Below, piece after piece: positions 22,394 through 31,749 of a stretch of DNA of 45,261 nt. The notes beneath the pieces are model-generated. The model saw only the letters and a program-made list of their open reading frames with translations, was not told the DNA's origin and did no database searches. Position 1 is the first letter of the stretch. Each line of letters opens with the position of its first letter. The translations under genes were made by a program, and so were the position numbers. Source of the DNA: Variovorax sp. CAN15. GTDB taxonomy: Bacteria; Pseudomonadota; Gammaproteobacteria; Burkholderiales; Burkholderiaceae_C. The stretch is taken from positions 10,598 through 55,858 of the forward strand of contig NZ_JASMRZ010000001.1 of assembly GCF_030462475.1 (NCBI RefSeq). Direction: 5' to 3'.

Positions 22394-24619
22394 TCAGGCC
22401 GGCACGGCGTCGACGTTCGGACGGTCCCAGTGCCGGTGCTTCGCGATGGCGGCGGCGAAGCGCTGTGCGATCCCGGAGGCGGCCGTGCTGTCGCCCAGGT
22501 TGGTGACCGGGGTTTCTGCCACCACCACGCCGGCAGGCGCGTCCTGGGGCGCAGTGTGCTCGTCGATGCCAAGCGTGGAGAGCAGCAGCACCCCCTCGCC
22601 CACCGTGCAGATCGCCTTGCAGTGCTTGAAGGCCTCCAGCACGAAGTGCACCGCGTCGCCCATGCCCGCGAGCGCCGCTGCGCCGTCCGCACCGGCGGGC
22701 ACCAGCACCGCGTCGAACATCACCGAGGGCATGTTGGCGAAGGTCGCATCCACCTCGATCTGGCGCCTGGACGCGCTGGCGACGGTACCCAGGCGCGGGC
22801 CCACCACCTTGCATTGCGCGCCCGCATGCTCGAGCGCGTCGCGGATCGGCTTGAGCGAAGCCGAGTCGACGCCGTCGGCCACAAGGATCGCGATCTTTCG
22901 CGTGCGGATGGAGCCGTCCCCGGTGTCGGCCATGCTCAGCGCGGGCGACTCGTCGATGGGCAGCGACATGCGGTGGTCGCGGAAGCCCGCCCGCCCCGCC
23001 GCCGCCTTGGCATCGGGCTCGCCGATGCCCAGCGGCTCGGCCACGCGGCGCGCGAGCTTCTCGTCCACGTGCGCGAGGTTGTCGACCATGCGCTGGCGGA
23101 TGGCCGGCACCTCGAGCTTGGAGAGCTCGAAGCGGAAGGCCGCGACGATGTGCTCCTTCTCGGCCGCGCTCTGACTCTCGAAGAACAGGCGCGCCTGCGT
23201 GAAGTGGTCGTCGAAGGAGGCGCTGCGCCGCCGCACCTTGGGCGGGTCGATCTCCTCGGGGAAGGACTGGAAGCCGTGGCTGCCGCCGTCCACGCGGAAC
23301 TCGGTGCCGCTGCCCAGCGTGTTGGGTTCATAGGCGACCTGGCCGCGCGCGATGGTCTGGCGGTGCATGCCGTCGCGCTGGAAGTTGTGGAAGGGGCACA
23401 CGGCCTTGTTGATCGGCAGCTCGTGGAAGTTGGCGCCGCCCAGGCGGGATATCTGCGTGTCGGTGTACGAGAACAGGCGCCCCTGCAGCAGCGGGTCGTT
23501 GGTGAAGTCGATGCCGGGCACCACGTGGCCCGGGTGGAAGGCCACCTGCTCGGTCTCGGCGAAGAAGTTGTCGGGGTTGCGGTTGAGCACCAGCCGGCCG
23601 ATCTTCTGCACGGGCACCATCTCTTCGGGAATGAGCTTGGTGGGGTCGAGCAGGTCGAAGCCCAGCGAGTGTTCCTTGTCCTGCGGAATCATCTGCACGC
23701 CGAGTTCCCATTCGGGGAAGTCGCCGTTGTCGATGGCTTCCCACAGGTCGCGGCGGTGGAAGTCGGGGTCCTTGCCGGCGATCTTCTGCGCCTCGTCCCA
23801 AGCGAGGCCGTGGATGCCGAGCTTGGGCTTCCAGTGGAACTTCACGAAGTGGCTCTCGCCGCGGCTGTTGACGAAGCGGAAGGTGTGGACGCCGAAGCCT
23901 TCCATCATGCGCAGGCTGCGCGGAATGGCGCGGTCGCTCATGGCCCACATCAGCATGTGGGTGGTCTCGGGCATCAGCGAGGCGAAGTCCCAGAAGGTGT
24001 CGTGCGCGCTGGCGGCCTGCGGCATCTCGTGGTGCGGCTCGGGCTTGACGGCGTGGATGAGGTCGGGGAACTTGATCGCGTCCTGGATGAAGAACACCGG
24101 GATGTTGTTGCCCACCAGGTCGTAGTTGCCCTCGCGGGTATAGAACTTGACGGCGAAGCCGCGCACGTCGCGCACGGTGTCGGCCGAGCCGCGCGAGCCG
24201 GCCACGGTGGAGAAGCGCACGAACACCGGCGTCTTCGCGTCCGGGTCCTGCAGGAAGTCGGCGCAGGTGAACTGCGACATCGACTTGTAGACCTGGAAGA
24301 AGCCGTGCGCGGCCGAACCGCGCGCATGCACGGCGCGCTCGGGAATGCGCTCGTGGTCGAAGTGCGTGATCTTCTCGCGCAGGATGAAGTCTTCGAGCAG
24401 CGTGGGCCCGCGCACGCCCGCCTTCAGCGAGTTGTGGTTGTCCGGCAGCTGCAGGCCCTGGTTGGTGGTGAGGGTCGTGGGGTGCTCGACGGTGAAGCCT
24501 TCGAGCTGCTGCTGCTTGGGGTTCGCGGCATCGCTGGCGCCGGCCTTCGCGGAGCTGGCGCGGCGGCCCGCGGCGGCCTTGTTCTGGGGTGACATCGTGG
24601 ACTTGCCCGGTTCTTTCAT
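22394..24619 (-). CDS. katE: Large-subunit (HPII-type) catalase
   Basis: The product is 741 residues, matching the large-subunit clade. Residues 40-550 form the catalase core: distal His98 in [12 protein letters not shown], Asn in [10 protein letters not shown], and proximal haem ligand Tyr385 in RLFSYTDTQ. Residues 590-735 are the extra C-terminal flavodoxin/DJ-1-like domain of this clade ([16 protein letters not shown], then [13 protein letters not shown]). It disproportionates hydrogen peroxide in the cytoplasm and is usually stationary-phase induced in relatives. Neither candidate start (24619 or the ATG at 24595) has a convincing ribosome site; the longer form is given. It lies 35 nt behind the small membrane protein gene and is probably co-transcribed with it. 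Confidence 0.96.
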   Translation of the reverse strand: MKEPGKSTMSPQNKAAAGRRASSAKAGASDAANPKQQQLEGFTVEHPTTLTTNQGLQLPDNHNSLKAGVRGPTLLEDFILREKITHFDHERIPERAVHARGSAAHGFFQVYKSMSQFTCADFLQDPDAKTPVFVRFSTVAGSRGSADTVRDVRGFAVKFYTREGNYDLVGNNIPVFFIQDAIKFPDLIHAVKPEPHHEMPQAASAHDTFWDFASLMPETTHMLMWAMSDRAIPRSLRMMEGFGVHTFRFVNSRGESHFVKFHWKPKLGIHGLAWDEAQKIAGKDPDFHRRDLWEAIDNGDFPEWELGVQMIPQDKEHSLGFDLLDPTKLIPEEMVPVQKIGRLVLNRNPDNFFAETEQVAFHPGHVVPGIDFTNDPLLQGRLFSYTDTQISRLGGANFHELPINKAVCPFHNFQRDGMHRQTIARGQVAYEPNTLGSGTEFRVDGGSHGFQSFPEEIDPPKVRRRSASFDDHFTQARLFFESQSAAEKEHIVAAFRFELSKLEVPAIRQRMVDNLAHVDEKLARRVAEPLGIGEPDAKAAAGRAGFRDHRMSLPIDESPALSMADTGDGSIRTRKIAILVADGVDSASLKPIRDALEHAGAQCKVVGPRLGTVASASRRQIEVDATFANMPSVMFDAVLVPAGADGAAALAGMGDAVHFVLEAFKHCKAICTVGEGVLLLSTLGIDEHTAPQDAPAGVVVAETPVTNLGDSTAASGIAQRFAAAIAKHRHWDRPNVDAVPA

Positions 24620-24654
24620 CGCTGATGGTTCGTGGAAGCAAGACGGCCCGCTTT

Positions 24655-24804
24655 TCAGCCCGCCTCGCCGTTGTCAAGGAACATGTCGAGCACGTTGACC
24701 AATGCGATCAGGCAGATGCAGCCTGCGACCGCGGCCACGCCCCACACGAGAATCTCGTCGCCCCAAGTGCTGGTGAACGAATCGAAAAGTGTCGAAAACT
24801 CCAT
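24655..24804 (-). CDS. 49-residue single-pass membrane protein
   Basis: The ATG at 24804 has an excellent ribosome site (GGAGGG, spacing about 6), which sets the start and removes an 18-codon upstream extension. The product has an acidic/polar N-terminus (MEFSTLFDSFTSTWGDEI), one hydrophobic helix (about residues 17-40, LVWGVAAVAGCICLIALVNV) and a short acidic tail (DMFLDNGEAG). I do not recognise the family. It is the first gene of a likely two-gene unit with the catalase, 35 nt apart. It may be a stress-related membrane peptide, but that is only context. Confidence 0.72.
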   Translation of the reverse strand: MEFSTLFDSFTSTWGDEILVWGVAAVAGCICLIALVNVLDMFLDNGEAG

Positions 24805-24932
24805 GATTTCCCTCCGGATTTCGCCCCTCTGGCGGCTAACGCACTTGCAAGAGACCAAAGGTTATGGTTCGGGCGGTGCGCGTCCCGTAGTGGCGCCACT
24901 TCCACCGCTGTGGGAGAAAACGTGGGGGCTCG

Positions 24933-24968
24933 GTAGGAGTGCGCCGACAGCGCCTGGCGCGCGCCTAC
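24933..24968. repeat. Imperfect inverted repeat in the divergent gap
   Basis: GTAGGAGTGCGCC (24933-24945) pairs with GGCGCGCGCCTAC (24956-24968) at 11 of 13 positions, loop of 10. It lies in the 224-nt gap between the small membrane protein gene and the transglutaminase gene. The GTAGGAG start recurs at 29590, beside another hairpin, hinting at REP-like elements. No promoter is obvious in the gap. Confidence 0.45.
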
Positions 24969-25028
24969 GAAGCTTCGCGAGTCCTGCCCGTGCGAACCAG
25001 GCGCGCGACAACGTAGCATGGAGCGACC

Positions 25029-25847
25029 ATGTTGATCAGAATCGGCTTTGACATCGAACTGGAGGTAGCGGCCCCCACGGCGCTGATCCACATGCTGCAG
25101 GTGCACCCCGCGCGCGCCAGCGATCTGCAAGGCGGCGAGAACCTCTTTCTCAGCCCCGCACTGCCCACCGACCACTATCTCGACGGCTTCGGCAATCGGT
25201 GCGCCCGCGTGCGCATCCCGGCTGGCGTGGGCAGCGCCCGCCTGCGCAACCATGCACTGATCTACGACACCGGCCAGCCCGACCCGGCTGACTTCGGCGC
25301 CCGCGAGCACACGGCCGCCGACCTGCCGGTGGCGACGCTGCCCTTCGTGCTTCCCAGCCGCTACTGCGAGGTCGACAGCGAACTGCTGGCCTTTGCCTGG
25401 GACAGCTTCGCGCACGCGGCACCGGGCTGGCCGCGCGCGCAGGCGATCTGCGATTTCGTGCACCGGCACCTGCGCTTCGACTACGCAAGCGCGCGACCCA
25501 CCCGTACCGCGCTCGAGGGCTTTCGCGAAGGCACGGGCGTTTGTCGCGACTTCGCGCACCTGGCAATCACGCTGTGCCGCGCCATGAACATTCCGGCGCG
25601 CTACGTGACGGGCTATCTGGGGGACATCGGCGTGCCGCCCGTTCCCTATCCGATGGATTTCAGCGCGTGGTTCGAGGTGTACCTGGGCGACCGCTGGCAC
25701 ACCTTCGACGCACGGCACAACACGCCGCGCATCGGCCGCGTGGTGATCGCGCGCGGACGCGACGCGGCGGACGTGCCGATCACGATGGTGTTCGGCGCGA
25801 ACACGCTGAAGCGCTTCGAGGTGACCACGGAAGAAGTGCTGCAGTAG
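25029..25847 (+). CDS. Transglutaminase-like domain protein
   Basis: The product is 272 residues with no signal peptide. Residues 1-80 form the N-terminal beta region common to this protein class (LIRIGFDIELEV). The transglutaminase core follows, with nucleophile Cys172 in GTGVCRDFAHLAI and the Asp of the triad at about 227 (WHTFDARHN). At the usual His position in 'HAWFEVYL' this protein reads DFSAWFEVYL (Ser212). Either another His serves, for example those near 228-231, or activity is altered. Relatives are predicted peptidases or amidases, often of unknown substrate. No operon partner is seen. The ATG at 25029 has GGAGCG just upstream. Confidence 0.88.
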   Translation: MLIRIGFDIELEVAAPTALIHMLQVHPARASDLQGGENLFLSPALPTDHYLDGFGNRCARVRIPAGVGSARLRNHALIYDTGQPDPADFGAREHTAADLPVATLPFVLPSRYCEVDSELLAFAWDSFAHAAPGWPRAQAICDFVHRHLRFDYASARPTRTALEGFREGTGVCRDFAHLAITLCRAMNIPARYVTGYLGDIGVPPVPYPMDFSAWFEVYLGDRWHTFDARHNTPRIGRVVIARGRDAADVPITMVFGANTLKRFEVTTEEVLQ

Positions 25848-25860
25848 GCGTTGCCTTGCG

Positions 25861-25969
25861 CCCTCCCCTTCCGGGGGAAGGTTGGGATGGGGCAGGCCTT
25901 CGATTGGGCGCCACGGTGTTTCGAACGCCATCGTGCCCCCAACCCTTGCCCTCCCTCGCAAGGGGAGGG
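25861..25969. terminator. Pair of facing terminator hairpins
   Basis: Between convergent stops there are two hairpins: CCTTCC/GGAAGG (25867-25872 with 25876-25881) and CCCTCCC/GGGAGGG (25949-25955 with 25963-25969). The flanks (GGTTGGGATGGGGC and GCCCCCAACCC) are mutually inverted, so the region is two copies of one element facing each other and can terminate both strands. Confidence 0.6.
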
Positions 25970-25978
25970 AGAAATACC

Positions 25979-28549
25979 TCACTTGCTGCCGTAGCCGAGC
26001 AGCTTCATCGCGGCGGTGAGCCCCTTGCGGCTGCGCTCCATTGCGGCCCACGGCTTGTTGCCCGTCGCGAAGCGTCCGGCCACGTTGCCGACGTTCCATT
26101 GGTCCGCGGCCGTCAGCATGGGCAGCTCTTCCCATGCGAGCGGCACCGACACGCCGAGCCCGGGCCGGGAGCGCGCCGACCACGCGCTCACCGTGGTCGC
26201 GCCGAAGCCGTTGCGCAGGTAGTCGACGAAGATCTTGCCCACGCGGTTGCGCGGCCCGCTCTTGGCGACGAAGCGCGCCGGAATGGTCTGCGCGAGGTGC
26301 GCCACCACGGCCTGCGAGAAGCCCTTGACGGTGTCCCAGTCGTACTGCCGGCGCACCGGCACCAGCACGTGCAGGCCCTTGCCGCCGCTGGTCTTCAGGA
26401 AGGACGGCAGGCCCAGCTCGTCGAGCAGCGTGCGCACCAGCATCGCGGCCTCCTGCACCTGCGGCCATCCGACGCCTTCGCCGGGGTCGAGGTCGAAGGT
26501 CATGCGGTCGGGCCTGCCGATGTCGTCGGAGGTCGCGTTCCAGGTGTGCAGCTCGATGACGTTCATCTGCGCGGCGCCGAGCAGCCCCTCCTTGGTGTCG
26601 ATCTGCAGCAGCGGCTCGTGGCCAGGATCGAGCGCGGGGTCGAGCTGGTTCACGCCGGGAATCTCGCGGGCCTGCAGATGCTTCTGGAAGAACAGCTCTC
26701 CGCCCACGCCCTCTGGCGCGCGCACCAGCGACACCGGCCGGCCGCGCAGGTGCGGCAGCATGAGCTTCGCCACGCTGTCGTAGTAGGCGGCGAGCTCGCC
26801 CTTGGTGATGCCGCTGTGCTTGTCGATCACGCGCTCGGCGTGGGTGATTTTCCGGGACATGGGCTTGCTCTTTCCTTCGCTGCGGCTTTTCGCGGGCGAT
26901 GACCTGGTCGCCTCGGCCTCGATCCCGCGCACCCGTTGCGGCCGCTCGCGCCGTATCTCGCGCGCCGGCTTGTCGCTGCGCAGGCCCTGGAAGACGGCCT
27001 GGCGCACGCGGTGCTCGCGCGTCCATTCGCCGAAGGCGATCTCGGCCACCAGCGACGGCTCGACCCACTGTGCCTTCACGCCGCGCGGCGCGGGTTCGAA
27101 GGGGCAGCCGTCGACGGCCAGCCTGTCGAGCTTCGCCTTGATGTCGGCCAGGCGGTTGGCATCGAAGCCGGTGCCCACGTTGCCGCAGTAGCGCAGCCCC
27201 CCGCTCGCCTCGTCATGCACGCCCAGCAGCAGCGAGCCGAATCCGGCGCGCGTGCCCTTGGGCGCGGTGTAGCCGCCGATCACGAACTCCTGCCGCTGCT
27301 GGTTCTTGAGCTTGATCCAGTCGGGCGAGCGGCGCGACACGTAGGGCGAGCCCTTGCGCTTGGCGACGATGCCCTCGAAGCCGATGCGCGCGGAAGACGC
27401 GAGCAGGTCACGCGGCGAGGCGTCGAAGGCATCGCTCAGGCGCAGCGGCGCGGGCGGCTTGCGGCCGAGCAGCGCGGCCAGCCTTGCGCGGCGCTCCTCG
27501 ACAGGAAGATCGCGCAGGTCTTCGCCATCGATGAAGGGCGCGTCGAAGAGCCAGTAGACGATGGACGAAGTGGCGCCGCGGTCGAAGGCGTTCTGCAGCG
27601 CCTGAAAGTCGGGTGCGCCATCGGGGCCGTCGACGGTGATCTCGCCATCGAGCCAGGCCGAGTGGGTGGGCAGCCTGGAAAGCGTCTCGACGAGCTTGGG
27701 CAGCTTCGCGCTCCAGTCGTGGCCGTTGCGGGTGAAGCAGCGGACCTTGCCCTTGCCGTCGATGCGCGCGAGCAGGCGGTAGCCGTCGAACTTGAGTTCG
27801 TAGAGCCATTCGCCGGGCGATGAAGGCGGGGAGGACGCGAGGGTGGCGAGCTGGGGTTCCAGGGTGGTGGGCAGCGCGGCTTTCTTCTTCTTGGGTTCCG
27901 CCTGCTTCGCCGCCGCGCTGCCTCCTGTCTTCGCCTTGGCTTTCTTCTTCCTCGGCGCCTGCCCCACCTCGTCCACGCCCAGGCCGGTGATCACGCTCGC
28001 GGGCTCCTCCACCACCACGTCATAGTCATCGAGCGCGCGTGCCTCGCCATCGCGCTCCTTGATGAGCAGCCAGGGCTCGTGCGATTCGTCGCCCTTGCCG
28101 TGCATGCGCACCAGCGTCCAGTGACCGTGCAGCTTCTCGCCGCGCAGCTCGAACTTGAGCTTGCCGGCCGCCAGCGCCTTGCGCGCGTCGCCGTCTGGCA
28201 GCCAGTCGCCGCGGTCCCAGACGATGACGGTGCCCGCGCCGTACTGCTTGGGCGGAATGGTGCCCTCGAAGTCGGCATACGAGATCGGGTGGTCCTCGAC
28301 GTGCACCGCCATGCGCTTCACGCCGGGGTCCAGGCACGGCCCCTTGGGCACGGCCCAGCTCTTGAGCGTGCCGTCGAGCTCCAGCCTGAAGTCGTAGTGC
28401 AGATGGCTCGCGTGGTGCTTCTGGATGACGAAGCCCAACGTGCCCCTGCCGCGCCGGCCGCCGGACTTCGGCTCCGGCGTGCGGGAGAAATCGCGCTTGC
28501 CGTGGTAGCGCGCGAGTGCCTTGCGTGAGGTGGATGCGGTGCTTCCCAT
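25979..28549 (-). CDS. ligD: ATP-dependent multifunctional DNA ligase LigD
   Basis: The product is 856 residues with domain order phosphoesterase, ligase, polymerase. Residues 35-190 are the 3'-phosphoesterase (FVIQKHHASHLHYDFRLEL, EDHPISYADFEGTIPPKQYG). Residues 225-540 are the ligase with adenylated Lys253 in ELKFDGYR and later GFEGIVAKRKGSPY and FVIGGYTAPKGTR. Residues 570-856 are the archaeo-eukaryotic primase-like polymerase with Asp686/Asp688 in MTFDLDPGEG and SGGKGLHVLVPV. A linker rich in Lys/Ala (about 200-225) follows the first domain. It trims, fills and seals double-strand ends with Ku, encoded 24 nt upstream in the same unit. Start: ATG 28549 chosen; GTG 28564 is possible. Confidence 0.96.
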   Translation of the reverse strand: MGSTASTSRKALARYHGKRDFSRTPEPKSGGRRGRGTLGFVIQKHHASHLHYDFRLELDGTLKSWAVPKGPCLDPGVKRMAVHVEDHPISYADFEGTIPPKQYGAGTVIVWDRGDWLPDGDARKALAAGKLKFELRGEKLHGHWTLVRMHGKGDESHEPWLLIKERDGEARALDDYDVVVEEPASVITGLGVDEVGQAPRKKKAKAKTGGSAAAKQAEPKKKKAALPTTLEPQLATLASSPPSSPGEWLYELKFDGYRLLARIDGKGKVRCFTRNGHDWSAKLPKLVETLSRLPTHSAWLDGEITVDGPDGAPDFQALQNAFDRGATSSIVYWLFDAPFIDGEDLRDLPVEERRARLAALLGRKPPAPLRLSDAFDASPRDLLASSARIGFEGIVAKRKGSPYVSRRSPDWIKLKNQQRQEFVIGGYTAPKGTRAGFGSLLLGVHDEASGGLRYCGNVGTGFDANRLADIKAKLDRLAVDGCPFEPAPRGVKAQWVEPSLVAEIAFGEWTREHRVRQAVFQGLRSDKPAREIRRERPQRVRGIEAEATRSSPAKSRSEGKSKPMSRKITHAERVIDKHSGITKGELAAYYDSVAKLMLPHLRGRPVSLVRAPEGVGGELFFQKHLQAREIPGVNQLDPALDPGHEPLLQIDTKEGLLGAAQMNVIELHTWNATSDDIGRPDRMTFDLDPGEGVGWPQVQEAAMLVRTLLDELGLPSFLKTSGGKGLHVLVPVRRQYDWDTVKGFSQAVVAHLAQTIPARFVAKSGPRNRVGKIFVDYLRNGFGATTVSAWSARSRPGLGVSVPLAWEELPMLTAADQWNVGNVAGRFATGNKPWAAMERSRKGLTAAMKLLGYGSK

Positions 28550-28573
28550 GATGGCGTGCGGCACTCCAAGGGC

Positions 28574-29539
28574 TCAGGCGGCGCGCCGCTGGCGGGCCGG
28601 CGCCTTGCGCGCGGCGCTGCGCTTCTTCGCCGCGGGGCGCCTGGGTCGCCTGGGTGGGGGCTCTTCCTCCTCTTCGGCATCCTCGTCCCTGGCCTTGGCT
28701 CCGCCACCGCCCTTGCGCAGGCTGCGCTTGAGCAGTTCGGTCAGGTCGATGACCTTGGCGCCGCGGCCTTCGGTGGCCTGTTCGCCTTCCTCCGGCTCAG
28801 GCTGCGTCACGGTCTCGGTCTGGCCGGCCTTCACCTTCCTGTCGACCAGCCGCAGGATCTCGTCCTTGAACTCGTCCCTGTATTCGTCGGGGTCCCAGTC
28901 GGCGCTCATGTCCTCGACCAGTTCCTTCGCCATCTCGAGTTCGCGCGGGCGCAGGCCGGCCTTCTTCGCATCCTCGGAGGGCAGCGGCAGGTCGGTCCAG
29001 GGACGGATGTCGGCGCCCCAGCGCAGCAGGTTCAGCACGAGACCGGGGCCCACGGGCACCAGTGCGGCCAGATGCTGCCTGGTCTGGATCACGACGCGGG
29101 CCACGCCCACGCGTGCGCTGCGCTGCAGGGTCTCGCGCAACAGCGCATACACCTTGGCGCCCCGGTTGATGGGCGCCACGTAGTAGGGCCGCTCCAGGTA
29201 CACGAAGGGAATGCCGTTGGCCGGCACGAAGCTCTCGATCTCGATGGTCTGCGTGGTCTTCGGGTAGGCGGCGGCGATCTCCTTGTCGCTGAGCACCACG
29301 TACTCGCCGCTCTCGTACTCGACGCCCTTCACGATCTGCTCGCGCGCGATCTCCTTGCCGGTCTTCTTGTTGATGCGCTTGTAGCCGACGGGGTCCATGG
29401 TGCGCTTGTCGAGCCAGTCGAAGTCGATGCCGTGGTCGGTGGTGGCCGAATACAGCGCAACCGGAATGTGGACGAGGCCGAAACTGATGGCGCCCTTCCA
29501 CAGGACGCGCGGCGCAGGGGCTTTTTTCGAGACAGGCAT
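28574..29539 (-). CDS. ku: Non-homologous end-joining protein Ku
   Basis: The product is 321 residues. The N-terminus (LWKGAISFGLVHIPVALYSAT) and the ring-forming core (KRINKKTGKEI, YPKTTQTIEIESFV, LERPYYVAPI, LLRETLQRSARVGVARVV) are standard bacterial Ku. The C-terminal 75 residues are an acidic stretch (RDEDAEEEEEPPP) followed by a Lys/Arg/Ala-rich tail, a type of tail linked to DNA binding and threading in other Ku proteins. It binds DNA ends as a homodimer and recruits LigD, whose gene follows by 24 nt. AAGGAG lies 7 nt before the ATG at 29539, so the upstream GTG (29545) is not needed. Confidence 0.96.
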   Translation of the reverse strand: MPVSKKAPAPRVLWKGAISFGLVHIPVALYSATTDHGIDFDWLDKRTMDPVGYKRINKKTGKEIAREQIVKGVEYESGEYVVLSDKEIAAAYPKTTQTIEIESFVPANGIPFVYLERPYYVAPINRGAKVYALLRETLQRSARVGVARVVIQTRQHLAALVPVGPGLVLNLLRWGADIRPWTDLPLPSEDAKKAGLRPRELEMAKELVEDMSADWDPDEYRDEFKDEILRLVDRKVKAGQTETVTQPEPEEGEQATEGRGAKVIDLTELLKRSLRKGGGGAKARDEDAEEEEEPPPRRPRRPAAKKRSAARKAPARQRRAA

Positions 29540-29569
29540 GGACACACTCCTTCAGGCTCGGAATGTGCG

Positions 29570-29589
29570 CCGCCCGCGTGCGCGGGCGG
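29570..29589. terminator. Short perfect hairpin between the deacylase-like gene and ku
   Basis: CCGCCCGCG (29570-29578) pairs with CGCGGGCGG (29581-29589) around TG. On the minus strand it follows the stop at 29615 and precedes ku, so it probably ends the deacylase transcript; no T-tract follows. Confidence 0.45.
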
Positions 29590-29614
29590 TGTAGGAGCGC
29601 GGCCCCAGCCGCCG

Positions 29615-30616
29615 TCAGGCCGCGCCGGCCACCGGCCCCAGCCGGCGCTCGCTGGGGCGCGCGAAGTAGAACCACTCGGCGCCGGGCAGCGCGAGTGCGT
29701 TGGGGAACACGATGAAGCCGTCTTCCGGCGCGCTGACCAGCGTGCCGTCGTGGCGCATGCCGATGGGTTCGCCGCGCGCCACTTCGTCGAAGGTGGCCCA
29801 GTCGCGCACGAAGCTGTCGTCCTCGTGCAGGCGATCGGTGACGCTGGCCAGCCGCAGCAGCCTGGGCGGCTGCGCCGGGCCTGCCGACAGCCCCTGCGGC
29901 AGCGCGGCCATGCCCAGCAGCGCCAGGGTGCGGCGGATGGCGCGCCACGCCACCTCGGGCGCCTGCGGATCGAGATGCTGGCCGCATTCGAGCGTCACGC
30001 CGTAGCCGCCGCGGCTGCGGATGTATTCGTTGGTGCCCCGGCCGAAGTCGAGTTCGGCCTCGCTGGCCGGTGCGCCGCCCACGCGCTGCGCGAGGCCGGC
30101 CGCGTAGATGTCGAGCCAGCCTTCCACCACGATGGGCGTGCCGATGTGCAGCGCGAGCTGGCCTTCCTCGAACGAACGGGCGAAGGGCTCCAGCGTGCCG
30201 GTGTTGTCGCGCGGGCCGATCATGGCGAAGGCCTCACCCTCGCTCTGGAAGGAATGCAGGTCCAGCAGCACCTCGTGGCGCGCGATGAGCGGGGCCAGCA
30301 CGTTGGTCACGCGGGCTTCGTAGTCGGCGGGGGGCTCGGTGGGGCGAAAGAGGCGGTTGAGGTTGCGCTCGCCCTCGCGCTGCAGGCGCCTGCGCGCGAG
30401 CGGATTGGCCACCGGCACCATGGTCAGCTCGCCGCGCAGCAGCCGCAGCGAGCCGGCCTCGAATTCGGCAAGCACGCGCTCGATGCCCAGGGTGCCGGAG
30501 ATTTCGTCGCCGTGAACGCCGCCCATCACGAGCAACCGGGGACCGGGGTTCAGCGAGGCGAAGGCGTGGATGCGCAGGCTGTCGGTGGCCACGCCGGCGA
30601 AAGGATCGGAAGACAT
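29615..30616 (-). CDS. Succinylglutamate desuccinylase/aspartoacylase-family zinc hydrolase
   Basis: The product is 333 residues from the ATG at 30616. The zinc site of the M14-like AstE/AspA family is visible: His and Glu in MGGVHGDEISG (residues near 45), Asn-Arg in ERNLNRLFRP, and the second His in LLDLHSFQSEGE. The catalytic Glu is likely in VTLECGQH. The C-terminal 90 residues form the usual beta extension (AMPIGMRHDG-like, VFPNALALPGAEWFYFA). The family removes acyl groups from amino acids; the substrate here is unknown because no arginine-degradation genes are nearby. It is divergent from the small gene at 30788, with 171 nt between; no promoter hexamers are obvious there. Confidence 0.9.
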   Translation of the reverse strand: MSSDPFAGVATDSLRIHAFASLNPGPRLLVMGGVHGDEISGTLGIERVLAEFEAGSLRLLRGELTMVPVANPLARRRLQREGERNLNRLFRPTEPPADYEARVTNVLAPLIARHEVLLDLHSFQSEGEAFAMIGPRDNTGTLEPFARSFEEGQLALHIGTPIVVEGWLDIYAAGLAQRVGGAPASEAELDFGRGTNEYIRSRGGYGVTLECGQHLDPQAPEVAWRAIRRTLALLGMAALPQGLSAGPAQPPRLLRLASVTDRLHEDDSFVRDWATFDEVARGEPIGMRHDGTLVSAPEDGFIVFPNALALPGAEWFYFARPSERRLGPVAGAA

Positions 30617-30787
30617 CCGGGGATTATTGCGGAGCCCCTTGCCGGCAGGCAAAAGCGCTATTCGTTCGATAGCATCGCCGGGCGGCTTCGATCTGCCGAG
30701 GAGCCGCCTACAGGGGCTGCATTGCCTGTCCTACCGGGCCCGCTGCAGACGCGGCGCAGGCTGGGTTCCCGTCAAAGGAGTCCACGC

Positions 30788-31024
30788 ATGAACAGCAGCA
30801 AGAAAAGCCCCGGCAAGACCAAGGTTGCGCAGGACGGGGAACCGAAACCGCGCCTGCCGCACGAGCACGACCAGTCGTCCGACAGCCAGCAGACCCGGGA
30901 CGGCCATCCGCCCGAGGTGGGCCGCCAGGCTCATGAAGACGTGGAGCGCGGCCTGGTGGATACCGACCGGGCGCTCGAAGCCGACAGCGTCGAGCGCGCG
31001 GGAAAGGGAAAGATCAGGCGCTGA
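30788..31024 (+). CDS. Small hydrophilic protein, unknown
   Basis: The product is 78 residues, highly charged (Lys, Asp, Glu, Arg, His) and without hydrophobic segments or Cys, so probably disordered. An AAAGGAG ribosome site with good spacing supports translation. The sequence has a Pro/His/Gln-rich middle ([20 protein letters not shown]) and an acidic-amphipathic C-terminal half ([21 protein letters not shown]). I recognise no family beyond small predicted proteins common in Burkholderiales. Its 3' end overlaps the rpe 3' end by 11 nt in convergent orientation. Confidence 0.72.
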   Translation: MNSSKKSPGKTKVAQDGEPKPRLPHEHDQSSDSQQTRDGHPPEVGRQAHEDVERGLVDTDRALEADSVERAGKGKIRR

Positions 31025-31709
31025 CGACGCCCGCGAGCTGCTTGCGCATCTCGGAGATGACGGCCCCATAGTCCTTGGCGTTGAAGATCGCGCTGCCGGC
31101 CACGAAGGTGTCGGCGCCGGCGGAGGCCACGCGCGCGATGTTGTCGGCCTTGATGCCGCCGTCCACTTCCAGGCGGATGTCGCGCCCGCTCTGCTCGATG
31201 CGCTTGCGGGCCTGTTCGATCTTGCGCAGGGCCGAGTCGATGAAGCTCTGGCCGCCGAAGCCGGGGTTGACGCTCATGATCAGGATGAGGTCGATGTCGT
31301 CGATGGCCCAGTCCAGCGCCTCCAGGCCCAGCCCGGGGTTGAACACCAGCCCGGCCTTGCAGCCGGCCGCCTTGATGGCCTGGATGCTGCGGTGCGTGTG
31401 GGGCGAGGCGTCGGGGTGGAAGCTGATGTAGTCGGCGCCCGCTTGCGCGAAAGAGGCCGCCAGCGCGTCGACCGGCTGGATCATGAGGTGCACGTCGATG
31501 GGCACCGGGGTGCCGTCGGCGGTCCTGGCGTAGGGCTTGAGCGCCTGGCAGATCATCGGGCCGAAGGTCAGGTTCGGCACGTAGTGGTTGTCCATCACGT
31601 CGAAATGGATCCAGTCGGCGCCGGCCGCGATCACGTCGGTCAGTTCTTTGCCGAGGTGCGCGAAGTCGGCGGACAGGATGGATGGCGCGATGCGGAATGG
31701 GGTGCTCAT
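31014..31709 (-). CDS. rpe: Ribulose-phosphate 3-epimerase
   Basis: The product is 231 residues, a TIM barrel. Motifs in order: [14 protein letters not shown], the catalytic Asp in [17 protein letters not shown], metal His in VDVHLM-type segment ([10 protein letters not shown]), phosphate-binding [12 protein letters not shown] and EVDGGI, then [13 protein letters not shown]. It interconverts ribulose 5-phosphate and xylulose 5-phosphate (pentose phosphate and Calvin pathways). The ATG at 31709 fits the family N-terminus; the upstream extension to 31781 does not. It is divergent from apaG, 70 nt apart. Confidence 0.97.
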   Translation of the reverse strand: MSTPFRIAPSILSADFAHLGKELTDVIAAGADWIHFDVMDNHYVPNLTFGPMICQALKPYARTADGTPVPIDVHLMIQPVDALAASFAQAGADYISFHPDASPHTHRSIQAIKAAGCKAGLVFNPGLGLEALDWAIDDIDLILIMSVNPGFGGQSFIDSALRKIEQARKRIEQSGRDIRLEVDGGIKADNIARVASAGADTFVAGSAIFNAKDYGAVISEMRKQLAGVVSA

Positions 31710-31749
31710 GACCCCTGATTCTCGCAGCCGGCGCAAGCCCGACAAAAGG

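Noticed and set aside
22208..24592. 794-codon plus-strand frame opposite katE
   Set aside because: Shadow of the catalase gene; no recognisable domain.
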